Below are positions 44,437 to 53,461 of a stretch of DNA of 64,000 nucleotides, piece by piece. A model generated the notes under the pieces. That model was not told the DNA's origin and did not search any database. It saw only the letters and a list, made by a program, of their open reading frames with translations. Both the position numbers and the translations under genes were made by a program. Each line of letters opens with the position of its first letter. Positions within the stretch are counted from its first letter, which is position 1. This DNA comes from a bacterium (lineage in GTDB: Bacteria; Zhuqueibacterota; Zhuqueibacteria; Residuimicrobiales; Krinioviventaceae): assembly GCA_029561455.1 (NCBI GenBank), contig JAKQIY010000028.1:33048-97047 (forward strand), given 5' to 3'.

Positions 44437-47400
44437 TTAAGTTCCCCTTTCTGAATTGGAAATAATAAATAAAATGATGTACCTATTTTACAATTATTAT
44501 TATAGATTAATTTCCCATTTTGAAGCTGGATCAAATTATTACATATATATAATCCTAAACCTCTTTGCACGCCTTCTTTGGTAGATTTAAATGGTGAATA
44601 GTGATTATTAATAAAATTTTCAATAAATTTTGTCTCAACTCCTGGTCCATTATCAACGATTTCAATTTGAATATTATTATTAATAATTTTACTATTAAAC
44701 ATAATTTTATTACCAATACCTTTTTCTTCTATTGCTTCAATTGAATTGTTAATAAAATTATCTAATATCTGGGTTATTGAGAATTCATCAGTTATCATAA
44801 TAAAAATTTTCTCATTTTGTAAATTATCAATAAGTACAATATTCGATAAAAAAACTTTATTTTTCAAGTATTCTTTTATAAATCCTATTATATCTAATTC
44901 TTTTTTATTAGATGAATGTGCAGCTTTTGTTATTTCTTTAGCGCGATCAATTAAAAATAAGCCTTTTTTAATCTCACTTAAGATATCATTTAATTTATTT
45001 TCAATTTTTGCGATAGTTTCTTTTTCATTGATACTATTTAAATGACTTCTTTTTATTATTGTTACGGAGTTTCTTATTGAAGTAAAAGGTGATTTGAGTC
45101 CATGTACGAATACATAATCACTCAATTGATCCATAAATTTTTCTGTTTTTATTATTTCCTGATTCTTTTGATTAATACTATTAAAAGAATATGCAATTAT
45201 ATTCCTCATAGCAATTGCAGAGAAAATATTTTTAATTTTTGATGAATGATCTAGACATATTTTTTTATTAAAATATGTACCCAAATAAAATGCTTGAATA
45301 GGATAAGTAATATTTATTTGAATTTGGGGATAAGGTAGATTGATAAAAAACATTAAAATGTTATGAGTGCCATGATATAATTCCATGTGAGGTGAAATTC
45401 TACTTCTCCTATAAAAGTGCTCTCTTTGTAAGATATAGTCTTTTGAAATTTCTAATTCAAAATTTATAATTAGTTCACCAATTTTGTTTATTATATCATG
45501 CTTTTTCTGAAAATTATTAAGAATAATTATTAACTCATTATAATATTTAGTAAACCAATGAGTATTTTCCCATAAATACTTATATTGAGTTGGATTATAT
45601 AAGATTTCCTGTAACCATAGACACATACTTTCTAAGCTATCATTTTGTCTATTTTTCATATATTGATAATTAATGTGCATATTCTCCCATGCTGAAATAA
45701 TTATTTCTTCAAATGAAAAATTTGATTTTCCATATAGATCATTTAATGTTTGAAGAATAAAATACTCGAAGGAAAAAGTTATTATCTCACCTTGCGGAAT
45801 AAATATGATATGATTATTTTTTTCAAATTCTGAACATAAACGTTTATCTATTGGAGTGTTGAGAATTTTATGACCTATTTCTACAGTAAGAAATTCGTTC
45901 TTTTCTTTTAACATGTTTCTTTGTTCTTTTCTACGTGCAATAAATTCAGAATCTGATACTTTTTGTGCTAAATATAATCCTTCACTTGTTGAATCATTAA
46001 TATGAAATATTGGAAAATCAAAATTGGGATTATTACATGCTTCACTAAAAAACAATAAACGATCTTGATCTTGATTATAGAAGTATAAATTACTTACTTC
46101 ATTCCCTAACAAATTACTAATATAGTTTTTGTAATTTTCGCCTTTAATAATATTTATTAATTCATTATTATCTTTTGAAGAAAATGATTGAAAGAGCATT
46201 TTTGCCAATTTTTCATATTTTTCTTCAAATTTATTTTCATCATTTTGAATTCTACCCATATTTTGTATTTTATAAAATATAATTCGACTTAATATGTCAT
46301 TAATGTTGGTATTGGAGGGAAATATATTATCAATAGTAAATATGTTATTCTTGCAAAATTCATTAGGTAATAGATTATACATAGTTGTATTAAATAATTT
46401 GTTAATATTAAAACCAAATGAAACGTATAACCAATAATGAATTGACATTTTTTTATTTATTTTCATTGAATCTTCAATTACCTGGTTCATGAAATGTCCT
46501 TTGCCCCCTCCCAAATCCGTTCCTAACCCAATATTTATCCCAGCCTTCCGCATTTTTTCGCAATCCATCTGTCTGCCACCAGCCAATAAATTCGCTCGGG
46601 GACAGTGGGCAATTGTAGTACCTGTTTCTGCAAGTAATTCATAATCAGAATCAAGCAGATAAATGCCATGTGCCATGATAGTGCGCGGCCCAAGAATTCC
46701 GGTTTTATAATAGACTTCCGTATCACTTTTACAATCGGGATAATACTTGAGAATCTCTTTAACGCCTTCCTCATCCTCAGCTAAATGACATTGTATTCTG
46801 GCATTATAATGATTTGCCATTTCTGCAACACCACGAAGCAGTTCTACTGATGCGCAGTACGCAGGGCGGACGGTAAAACAATAATTGATTAAACCATTGT
46901 TAGCTCCGTCCCATTTTTTAAAAAGTCTTTCTGCAGCCTTGAGTGATTCTTTTGGGCTCTGTTTCATAGGGCTTGGAAGATTCATGTCGCCCATATTCAT
47001 ACCCATAACAACCTGTATATTTTTTTTGACAGCTACTTCAAATGCTGCATCTGTCGCTTCTTCAAAATAAGGTCCATGTGCACAAACCGTGGTTGTTCCA
47101 TTTTCTAATAAATCATTAAAAAAGAAATTTGCAATTTTTGTCGAGTATTCAGGATCGATGAATTTTGCTTCTATTTTATATATATGTTTTAACCACTCCA
47201 TCAAGTCCGGTATCAATCGTACCCATTCATAATGGGTTAAATGCTGATGACAATCCACAAATCCCGGCATTATCAGGCAGTCGCTATAGTCCTTAATGTC
47301 CGCCTCAGGATATTGTTTCAAAACTTTTTGTTTTTCATCAACTATTTCAATTTGTCCGGCCATATTTACCGCCAGGGCACCTTGAGGAATATCAATATAT

Positions 47401-47471
47401 TCGTCCTCTCCCTGGGGAATATAAATCCTGCCTAGATATATTGTTGTTTTGCTTTTTGGGTCCGGACTCAT
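44433..47471 (-). CDS. Amidohydrolase-histidine kinase fusion protein
   Basis: This 1012-residue fusion has, at residues 1 to about 340, a TIM-barrel amidohydrolase of the guanine-deaminase/AtzA type. The metal ligands are His75 and His77 in PGFVDCHQHL, His229 in IQCHLAEDE (with Glu232), His268 in MAHGIYL and Asp319 in GLGTDLGGG. The usual C-terminal end of that family is not recognisable. Residues about 345-770 are diverged and AT-coded, probably including a GAF-like domain near 430-540. A kinase core ends the protein: His790 in VHGLKSPFTS, N box NFINNSIEAI (905), DNGPGV (940), PFKSTKEG and RGLGLY (970). It is soluble and leads a four-gene overlapping cassette. Confidence 0.85.
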   Translation of the reverse strand: MSPDPKSKTTIYLGRIYIPQGEDEYIDIPQGALAVNMAGQIEIVDEKQKVLKQYPEADIKDYSDCLIMPGFVDCHQHLTHYEWVRLIPDLMEWLKHIYKIEAKFIDPEYSTKIANFFFNDLLENGTTTVCAHGPYFEEATDAAFEVAVKKNIQVVMGMNMGDMNLPSPMKQSPKESLKAAERLFKKWDGANNGLINYCFTVRPAYCASVELLRGVAEMANHYNARIQCHLAEDEEGVKEILKYYPDCKSDTEVYYKTGILGPRTIMAHGIYLLDSDYELLAETGTTIAHCPRANLLAGGRQMDCEKMRKAGINIGLGTDLGGGKGHFMNQVIEDSMKINKKMSIHYWLYVSFGFNINKLFNTTMYNLLPNEFCKNNIFTIDNIFPSNTNINDILSRIIFYKIQNMGRIQNDENKFEEKYEKLAKMLFQSFSSKDNNELINIIKGENYKNYISNLLGNEVSNLYFYNQDQDRLLFFSEACNNPNFDFPIFHINDSTSEGLYLAQKVSDSEFIARRKEQRNMLKEKNEFLTVEIGHKILNTPIDKRLCSEFEKNNHIIFIPQGEIITFSFEYFILQTLNDLYGKSNFSFEEIIISAWENMHINYQYMKNRQNDSLESMCLWLQEILYNPTQYKYLWENTHWFTKYYNELIIILNNFQKKHDIINKIGELIINFELEISKDYILQREHFYRRSRISPHMELYHGTHNILMFFINLPYPQIQINITYPIQAFYLGTYFNKKICLDHSSKIKNIFSAIAMRNIIAYSFNSINQKNQEIIKTEKFMDQLSDYVFVHGLKSPFTSIRNSVTIIKRSHLNSINEKETIAKIENKLNDILSEIKKGLFLIDRAKEITKAAHSSNKKELDIIGFIKEYLKNKVFLSNIVLIDNLQNEKIFIMITDEFSITQILDNFINNSIEAIEEKGIGNKIMFNSKIINNNIQIEIVDNGPGVETKFIENFINNHYSPFKSTKEGVQRGLGLYICNNLIQLQNGKLIYNNNCKIGTSFYLLFPIQKGELK

Positions 47472-47475
47472 TTAA

Positions 47476-48114
47476 CTAGATCTCTTTCAACATTGCAAGA
47501 CCGAAATTTGCGCTTTCTTCATCCGATTTCATACAATCAGGTATAAGACCAAGTGCCTGGAATCCTAAGGATAAATACATTTGTACAACCGGCTCAATTA
47601 TCTCGCCTTTTTTAATTGCAGCAAGATAATCTTTGGGTAGATTATTTATATTTGATTTTAAAAAGGAAGAAAGTCCTGGTAAACGTGTATCCGTTAAAAC
47701 ATATTTTAAATGCAATTTTTCAGCTAAATGCAATCTCTCTTTATTCAATTTTTTTCCAATACCTTGATGATGATTTTCAGGATGTACACAAATCGAAACA
47801 AAATGTAAACAATTACCTTGGGGTTGATGTGTTTTACTGATCCACCCACTACTTGTTAAGGTTTCCCAAGATTTAAAAGAATCATTGGGAGAATATGTAA
47901 TGATTTGAGATGACGCCATCCCAATTAATTTTTCATTAGTTGTAAACGCACCAAAGAATCCTTCTTTAAATATAGTTAACCTGTCTTCAAGTTGTACACG
48001 TGTTGCTTGTGTATCATGAGACCAGGCAGCTTTTTCAAGCAACATTGCTTGATTGATATCAGATAATTCAAGGTTTCGAATGTTCAATGGTATCTTCATT
48101 ATAAGAATCAACAC
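47476..48114 (-). CDS. GNAT-family N-acetyltransferase
   Basis: This 212-residue acetyltransferase has motif A (acetyl-CoA pyrophosphate binding) as FVSICVHPENHHQGIGKKL (about residues 104-122), preceded by the beta-4 strand. YLSLGFQALGLIPD near the C-terminus (about residues 183-196) is the usual YxxxGF end of the fold. GNAT enzymes acetylate amines. The start is uncertain: GTG at 48114, or the ATG at 48099 (MKIPLNIRNLEL), which gives a cleaner domain start. The gene lies 14 nt after the DUF1116 gene and 4 nt before the fusion gene, so it belongs to the same operon. The substrate is unknown. Confidence 0.85.
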   Translation of the reverse strand: MLILIMKIPLNIRNLELSDINQAMLLEKAAWSHDTQATRVQLEDRLTIFKEGFFGAFTTNEKLIGMASSQIITYSPNDSFKSWETLTSSGWISKTHQPQGNCLHFVSICVHPENHHQGIGKKLNKERLHLAEKLHLKYVLTDTRLPGLSSFLKSNINNLPKDYLAAIKKGEIIEPVVQMYLSLGFQALGLIPDCMKSDEESANFGLAMLKEI

Positions 48115-48128
48115 TAATTCTTTAATAT

Positions 48129-49391
48129 TTAAATTTTCCCATACTTTTCTTCAAATGCATGCAGGGCGTTTTCAAAACATTCTATGGGAGCATATACCAA
48201 ACCGGCGCCAATTTGTCCAACACCACCATCCTTGTGTGCAATACCTGTATTTATTATCGGAGTGATCTTTGTTTCGACTACTTTTAAGATATCAATGCCA
48301 GTAGGTGTTCCTTTTAAGCCAAACTGAGGTATTTTAAAATTTTGGTTTTCGCTATAAGTAATATCATACATTTTATAACTATGCTTAATAACATCATCTG
48401 CCTGTCCGCCAAGATAAGATACAATTTCAGGTGCAGCGCCCATAGCAAAAGCGCCAATTCCAACTGTTTCTGTTATAGTGCTATCACCCATATCCGGATT
48501 TGCATTTGATTTACTATAACCATTAAAAAATCTTCCATCAGGTATATCAGATTTTGCAGAATACCAATTGGTATTCAAGCCGGAGACACGAATCCCCGTA
48601 TCTTTTCCGTTTCGCGAAAGTGCCCATACAAGAGTACAATAAGGAATATCATTAGTAACATCGGCAGTTGCTTTACATGCTGCAAGGCTTAAATTAAGAA
48701 AAGAGTAATAATTTGATTCTATAAATTCTAAAACTTTATTAATTTCTGTTTTTTTCATATCCATTTTGATGAGATATGGTCTTATAATATCTATAAACAA
48801 TCCATTCCCGGCAACATGCCTGTTATGACATTCATCTCCCTTTTGCATTGCCTCAATCATAATGGGTTTCAAAGAAATTGGACCTGATAGATAAACTGCT
48901 TTTTTAAATACTAAAGCAACCCATTCATTGACCCATTTTAGATGTTGAATAACAGTGTCATCATATGCTCCGAAACGAAGAACATGTCCCAGACCTTCAT
49001 TTAAATTACAATATGAGAAATTCCCATAGGTAATATTTTTCACACAAAATACATTCATTGAGGGGGATATTACTCCAGTCATTGGAGCAACAGAATTATG
49101 ATCATGCGTCGAACTATAGGTAATTAAACCGGACGAAGCAATTTTTAAAGCTTCTTCTTTGGATTTTGCCCATCCCTCAAAAATAATTGCTCCAATTATT
49201 GCTCCTTTTAACGCTCCTGTCATTTCTTCCCAAAGTAGTGGGGGGCCGGCATGAAGAATCATATTCCTTTGCATGCCAGGTATAACTTGGTTTGCTCGTC
49301 TCAGATCGTATAAAACGGGTTCACTATTAAAGATACGTTCTACTGCTGTTTCATTTGCAATTTTTATCTGTTTTAACAACCTTTTATTCAT
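48129..49391 (-). CDS. DUF1116 (YlbE/AllG-like) protein, oxamate carbamoyltransferase subunit-like
   Basis: This 420-residue cytoplasmic protein matches the DUF1116 family in length and motifs: LHAGPPLLWEEMTGALKGAI (about residues 46-65), THDHNSVAPMTGVISPSMNV (about residues 114-133) and the C-terminal GVGQIGAGLVYAPIECFENAL. The E. coli relative YlbE is now assigned to a three-part oxamate carbamoyltransferase (AllFGH) that acts with a carbamate kinase in allantoin use. Neither the FdrA/AllF nor the AllH partner is encoded in this window, so the reaction here may differ. The neighbouring importers and amidohydrolase fit uptake and breakdown of a ureide or purine-like nitrogen source. Confidence 0.82.
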   Translation of the reverse strand: MNKRLLKQIKIANETAVERIFNSEPVLYDLRRANQVIPGMQRNMILHAGPPLLWEEMTGALKGAIIGAIIFEGWAKSKEEALKIASSGLITYSSTHDHNSVAPMTGVISPSMNVFCVKNITYGNFSYCNLNEGLGHVLRFGAYDDTVIQHLKWVNEWVALVFKKAVYLSGPISLKPIMIEAMQKGDECHNRHVAGNGLFIDIIRPYLIKMDMKKTEINKVLEFIESNYYSFLNLSLAACKATADVTNDIPYCTLVWALSRNGKDTGIRVSGLNTNWYSAKSDIPDGRFFNGYSKSNANPDMGDSTITETVGIGAFAMGAAPEIVSYLGGQADDVIKHSYKMYDITYSENQNFKIPQFGLKGTPTGIDILKVVETKITPIINTGIAHKDGGVGQIGAGLVYAPIECFENALHAFEEKYGKI

Positions 49392-49394
49392 TAT

Positions 49395-50201
49395 TTAACT
49401 TCGTTTATGACTTATATGATCATTGGAATGATTTAATGCTAGTAGGGTCTCTTCTCGAATCGCAGTTAGCACTTCTTTTTTAGTTTTCATAAAATTGGTA
49501 CTTGTAACCATATCAAATTTTCGAGGTCTTGGCAAGTTAACGATAACCTCTTTTTTAATTCTAGCGGGTCTTGCCGTTAGTACAATTACTCTATCTGCAA
49601 GGAAAACCGCTTCTTCAACATCATGCGTAACAAAAATCACTGTCTTTTTAGTACCTCTCCAGATAGCCAATAACAGTTCTTGCATTATCGACCGGGTCTG
49701 TGCATCAAGCGAACCAAAGGGTTCATCCATAAGTAAAATATCCGGATTATTAGCCAAGGTTCGCGCCAGACCAACCCGTTGCTGCATTCCTCCCGATAAT
49801 TCATTAGGATAAGCTTGTTCAAATCCTTTTAAACCTACTTGTTCAATTAATTTTTCTGCAATTTTCAAAGCATCAGATTTTGTTTTTCCAATTGATAATG
49901 GACCAAATGTGACATTACTCAGAACTGTCATCCATGGGAATAGAGCATGTTGCTGAAAAACTACACCAATATTAGGAATGGGTCTAAAAATTTGATTATC
50001 GTTAATTAATACATTACCCTTGTTAGGTTTTACAAATCCCGCAATTGTATTCAATATTGTTGATTTCCCACAACCAGTAGTACCCACTAAAGTAAGAAAT
50101 TCTCCTTCTTGAACGTTAAGGTTCAAATCTTGGACGGCTGTAATTTTTTTCCGTTCAAAGGAAACAGTAAGATTTTTAATTTTAATTTGTGAATCTTTCA
50201 T
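49395..50201 (-). CDS. NitT/TauT-type ABC transporter ATPase (system 2)
   Basis: This 268-residue ATPase has Walker A GTTGCGKST (about residues 39-47), signature LSGGMQQRVGLAR, Walker B ILLMDEPFGSLD and H loop VTHDVEEAVFLADR. The C-terminal segment RIKKEVIVNLPRPR is typical of the nitrate/sulfonate/taurine family. The start lies 6 nt after the permease gene. It is clearly a second system rather than a copy of the 38667 ATPase, since the two differ in length and in many conserved positions. Confidence 0.96.
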   Translation of the reverse strand: MKDSQIKIKNLTVSFERKKITAVQDLNLNVQEGEFLTLVGTTGCGKSTILNTIAGFVKPNKGNVLINDNQIFRPIPNIGVVFQQHALFPWMTVLSNVTFGPLSIGKTKSDALKIAEKLIEQVGLKGFEQAYPNELSGGMQQRVGLARTLANNPDILLMDEPFGSLDAQTRSIMQELLLAIWRGTKKTVIFVTHDVEEAVFLADRVIVLTARPARIKKEVIVNLPRPRKFDMVTSTNFMKTKKEVLTAIREETLLALNHSNDHISHKRS

Positions 50202-50207
50202 TATTAG

Positions 50208-50978
50208 TTAATGATTTGAATTCAATATGTACCACGGCATAAATTTATTTATAGATTGGATAAATAGCCAATCAGTAATTGCTCCTAACAATCCCAACAT
50301 AATAAGGTCTACCATCATTTTGTCAACACGAAAAACAAGATATGATGTATTAATTCTAAATCCTAAACCCCTAGAGGCGCCTAGCATCTCTGCCACTACA
50401 ACACAAATAAACGCTATGGCAATGGCAACACGCATTCCGGCAATAACATGCCTGAATGAAGCCGGTAATACTACACGAAATAAAACCCGTCTACGATTTG
50501 CTCCCAGTGATTGTGCAGCCCAAATCACAGAATGGTCTACACCGGCTACACCTATATATGTATTTACCCAAACAGGGAAGAAAACTCCCCATGTAATAAT
50601 AGTTATTTTAGAAAATTCACCTAAGCCTAACCAAACAACAGCAAGTGGAACCAAAGCAATAGGAGGGATTGGCCTTAATATCTGTATTATTTGTCCAAAG
50701 AGAATATCCAAAATTTTAATTCTTGCGGTTAGGACACCAATCAAGATACCCAACATACTACCAAAAACAAACCCAAAGAAAACACGTAAAAGTGTAGCTC
50801 CTATATCAAAAAATAACTCTCCACTTAATGTCATTTTCCCAAAAGCTAAAACGACATCCGATGGACTAGGGAAAAGAGCCCGGTTTAAAAAACCTGCACG
50901 TGCTAATATTTCCCAAACACCTATTAATAATGGTATTGGTAATATCCGTAAATACTTTAAGGAATCAGTCTTTTGCAT
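50208..50978 (-). CDS. NitT/TauT-type ABC transporter permease (system 2)
   Basis: This 256-residue permease has about six helices. FPSPSDVVLAFGKM follows helix 1, and the ATPase-docking loop is LGANRRRVLFRVVLPASFRH (about residues 159-178), followed by VIAGMRVAIAIAF. It matches the permease of system 1 in order and motif spacing, so the two systems are related by an old duplication or by repeated acquisition. It lies between the binding protein and the ATPase genes, spaced 51 and 6 nt. Confidence 0.95.
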   Translation of the reverse strand: MQKTDSLKYLRILPIPLLIGVWEILARAGFLNRALFPSPSDVVLAFGKMTLSGELFFDIGATLLRVFFGFVFGSMLGILIGVLTARIKILDILFGQIIQILRPIPPIALVPLAVVWLGLGEFSKITIITWGVFFPVWVNTYIGVAGVDHSVIWAAQSLGANRRRVLFRVVLPASFRHVIAGMRVAIAIAFICVVVAEMLGASRGLGFRINTSYLVFRVDKMMVDLIMLGLLGAITDWLFIQSINKFMPWYILNSNH

Positions 50979-51029
50979 TTTTATAGAACATCTCTAAGAC
51001 ATATGGGTCTATAAAGTATATTCAATTAT

Positions 51030-52016
51030 TTAATAATTTATTGTAACAGACTTGGGTGCTACTTTTTTTAATGGTAAAGTATAAAAAAGGCAACAATAAT
51101 CCGGTATTTGCCCTTCCTGTATACCATTATCAATAGCCCATTTAGCCTGCTTATTTAACGCATCTAAAAGAAATTTATCCAGAGAAATTTTAAAAGTATA
51201 ATAATGCCAAATACTTGCTAATTCTTCATTATCCATCTGAATATGATTAGCAACTATATTAATTGATTCATTTTGGTTTTCTTGAATATAAGTGGTTGCT
51301 TTAATCAAAGCTTTTAGTACTTTTTCACAAGTAGATTGATTTGATTTTGCCCATTCATTTAAACAGACTAAATTGAATGTTTCTCTATATAAATCATCAC
51401 CCAAAAAGACGATTACTTTATCTCCTAATTGATTAACTGTACGGGTTATATGTGGCTCCCAGGAAAATGATACATCAATATCTCCTCTAACTATTGCTCC
51501 TACCATCTCTGGCGGATTTAAATTTACAATATTTACATTTTTTCTTGTTAGCCCATATTTATTGAGGAATATATCCATAAAATATTCGGCATTGCCCCCA
51601 ATTGGAACACCTATATTATGCCCTTTTATATCAGATGGATTGAGAATTCCATGATCTTTTCTGGCAACACATTTTGTGTTTTGGGTTGATGTATGTATTG
51701 TTGCAAGTATAGAGACTGGTTGTTTTTGGAAACCAATATGCATGAGTGGAGTCTCTGCTACAGTGCCAAGATCAGCCTTCCCACCAAGAACAGCATCTAA
51801 ACATAATTTCCCCTTAGAAAATGGAATTAATTGCACATCTAAGCCTAATTCGTTAAAGAAACCCATTTGATCTGCGACATAGACAGGCGCACAAATTGGT
51901 TGCATTCCCTCTGCAAGAGTTATTTTTTCTATCTTTTTTTCTTTTGTACAAGATAAAGAAATAAGAATAATCATTATGAAAGTAAAAATCGAAGGGATGT
52001 TTAAAGTTCGTTTCAT
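51030..52016 (-). CDS. NitT/TauT-type substrate-binding lipoprotein (system 2)
   Basis: This 328-residue lipoprotein has a predicted lipidated Cys23 (IMIILISLSC). The fold motifs are GMQPICAPVYVADQMGFF, VLGGKADLGTVAETPL and IVRGDIDVSFSWEPH, as in the NMT1/TauA binding proteins. It is the first gene of the long operon and has a strong ribosome site (AGGAGG about 9 nt before ATG). The residues lining the pocket differ from the system-1 protein (for example QPICAPVYVA against SPAMTLIMIA), so the two probably bind different ligands. Confidence 0.93.
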   Translation of the reverse strand: MKRTLNIPSIFTFIMIILISLSCTKEKKIEKITLAEGMQPICAPVYVADQMGFFNELGLDVQLIPFSKGKLCLDAVLGGKADLGTVAETPLMHIGFQKQPVSILATIHTSTQNTKCVARKDHGILNPSDIKGHNIGVPIGGNAEYFMDIFLNKYGLTRKNVNIVNLNPPEMVGAIVRGDIDVSFSWEPHITRTVNQLGDKVIVFLGDDLYRETFNLVCLNEWAKSNQSTCEKVLKALIKATTYIQENQNESINIVANHIQMDNEELASIWHYYTFKISLDKFLLDALNKQAKWAIDNGIQEGQIPDYCCLFYTLPLKKVAPKSVTINY

Positions 52017-52347
52017 GACGACACCTCCTCAGCTATTAAATATTAAAAAAAATCTATTTATATATATTCATAGAGAAGCTTTCCACCCAAAAATCCCATA
52101 TAAGTTTTATAATGATGAATTAATTAAATCATTTTTGCAGAAATATGCAAGAAAAATTTGAATTATTTTTAAAAAATATTAGAGGAAATTACAATTTTCA
52201 CTAATTGTTTACTTGTCTTCTTGTTCAAATCCTATCAATAACTGAACAATTCTCCAGTCTCCAGCAGCTTTTTGTAGAAAATATAAAAGTCACGATAGAC
52301 AACTGCAACACTCTTATAACCCACAAACCTGGATCATTACCGAGAAT
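52017..52347. other. Gene-free gap upstream of the long minus-strand operon
   Basis: This is 331 nt of AT-rich sequence. It must carry the promoter of the importer/DUF1116 operon. I see no repeat or RNA structure that stands out and no conserved riboswitch. Confidence 0.45.
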
Positions 52348-52551
52348 TTAGTGAATCTTATTATCCCGATCTTTTTTAAGACTTTCAACAAACTCATCCA
52401 ATTCAAGCACATCAAACAACCGGCGGGTGTCTATACGCACGCTGGGAATTTTGTTTTTTTCAGCCCACTGATAGAGCTTTGCACGAGAGATACTGAGATA
52501 GCTTGCCGCTTCTTTAACTCCTAACAGTCGTTTGTTCATAATTACACTCAA
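52348..52551 (-). CDS. Excisionase/MerR-like HTH DNA-binding protein
   Basis: This 67-residue protein of the helix-turn-helix 17/excisionase family has LLGVKEAASYLSISRAKLYQ (about residues 9-28), then WAEKNKIPSVRIDTRRLFDV, the classic wing with a basic patch. Such proteins bend att-site DNA for recombinases or act as small regulators. The start is decided by the ribosome site: GGAGG lies 5 nt before a TTG at 52551, whereas the ATG four codons later (MNKRLLG) is too far. No integrase is encoded nearby. It lies about 190 nt from a fragment of the tRNA-half repeat. Confidence 0.85.
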   Translation of the reverse strand: MSVIMNKRLLGVKEAASYLSISRAKLYQWAEKNKIPSVRIDTRRLFDVLELDEFVESLKKDRDNKIH

Positions 52552-52739
52552 AATGTCCTCCTTAAAATTTCATTTGAGATAGCTAACCAATAAAATCAAA
52601 CAAAAATATCTAAAACATGATTCAAAGTCCATATTAAATTCACAGGTTATAAAAGATCAAATGTTTTGACATAGAATTCAAGTCTTTAATCATAATTAGT
52701 ATATTATCCAAGACACTTTTCAAGAAAAAAGCATCTCCC

Positions 52740-52759
52740 CCGCCACCCTTATGCCACCT
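52740..52759 (+). repeat. End fragment of the tRNA-half repeat, third site
   Basis: CCGCCACCCTTATGCCACCT matches the last 20 bases of the unit at 14958 except for one base. No tRNA part accompanies it. Confidence 0.6.
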
Positions 52760-53133
52760 CTCAAAAAACCCACAAAAGCAATCAGTCCATAAGCTTATTA
52801 AAATCAAATCAATACAAGTGCCCCAGAAAACACAGCCCCTGGTTTGTAGAACCAGCGGACTTGAACACTATACTGCTTCTACACATTTTTATAATTTTAC
52901 GCTTACTTTAATTATTTAAAGATCAAGTTTAATCTAAAATATTTTAAAACCCTAAACTTCAATATTACAATTAAAAATATTTTTGAAATTTATATTAATA
53001 TTTAAAAATTCACTTGCAAATTACACGAAAAGTTTCTTTATTATTATTGTATTAATGAATGTTATTTTACTTCCTGGATATATTTCATTTCTATATTTTT
53101 TTACTATACAAAATTTCTTTAAGATAAATTTTG

Positions 53134-53190
53134 GCTCTCCTAAGAGAGCACTAATTTTTTAAGCCACAAAAATCTACTCATAGATTTGTG
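53134..53190 (+). promoter_or_regulatory. Two adjacent hairpins upstream of the cas operon
   Basis: GCTCTC-CTAA-GAGAGC (53134-53149) is followed by a T run (53155-53160) and looks like a small terminator. Then CACAAAAATCTA and TAGATTTGTG (53165-53190) pair with a two-base bulge. GAGTTA-CA-TAACTC (53295-53308) is a further palindrome. The gap 52552-53461 has no gene. It may hold a small RNA and the cas operon promoter. Confidence 0.4.
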
Positions 53191-53461
53191 AGCGATTAAG
53201 AGTCATTACCTAAAAATCAGGTCGATTAATCAAAGCACATTAATCAAAATTAATAATGACATGGCAAAGGAAGTTTTATACGGAATACTAAATTGAGTTA
53301 CATAACTCTATGACAATATTAACTCGTTTTTAATTTTTGTAAGTTTATTATACACAAGTTTAATGTTTTTATAATGCTGCTTTAATTCAAATTCTGATCA
53401 ATATGTTAATGATCATTTGAATTTCAATAAAAATTTGAGTAGTACCGTTACAGGAGGGCTC

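Noticed and set aside
50227..50997. 256-residue plus-strand ORF
   Set aside because: It is the antisense of the system-2 permease; its composition (many T, N, I, P) reflects the complement of hydrophobic codons.
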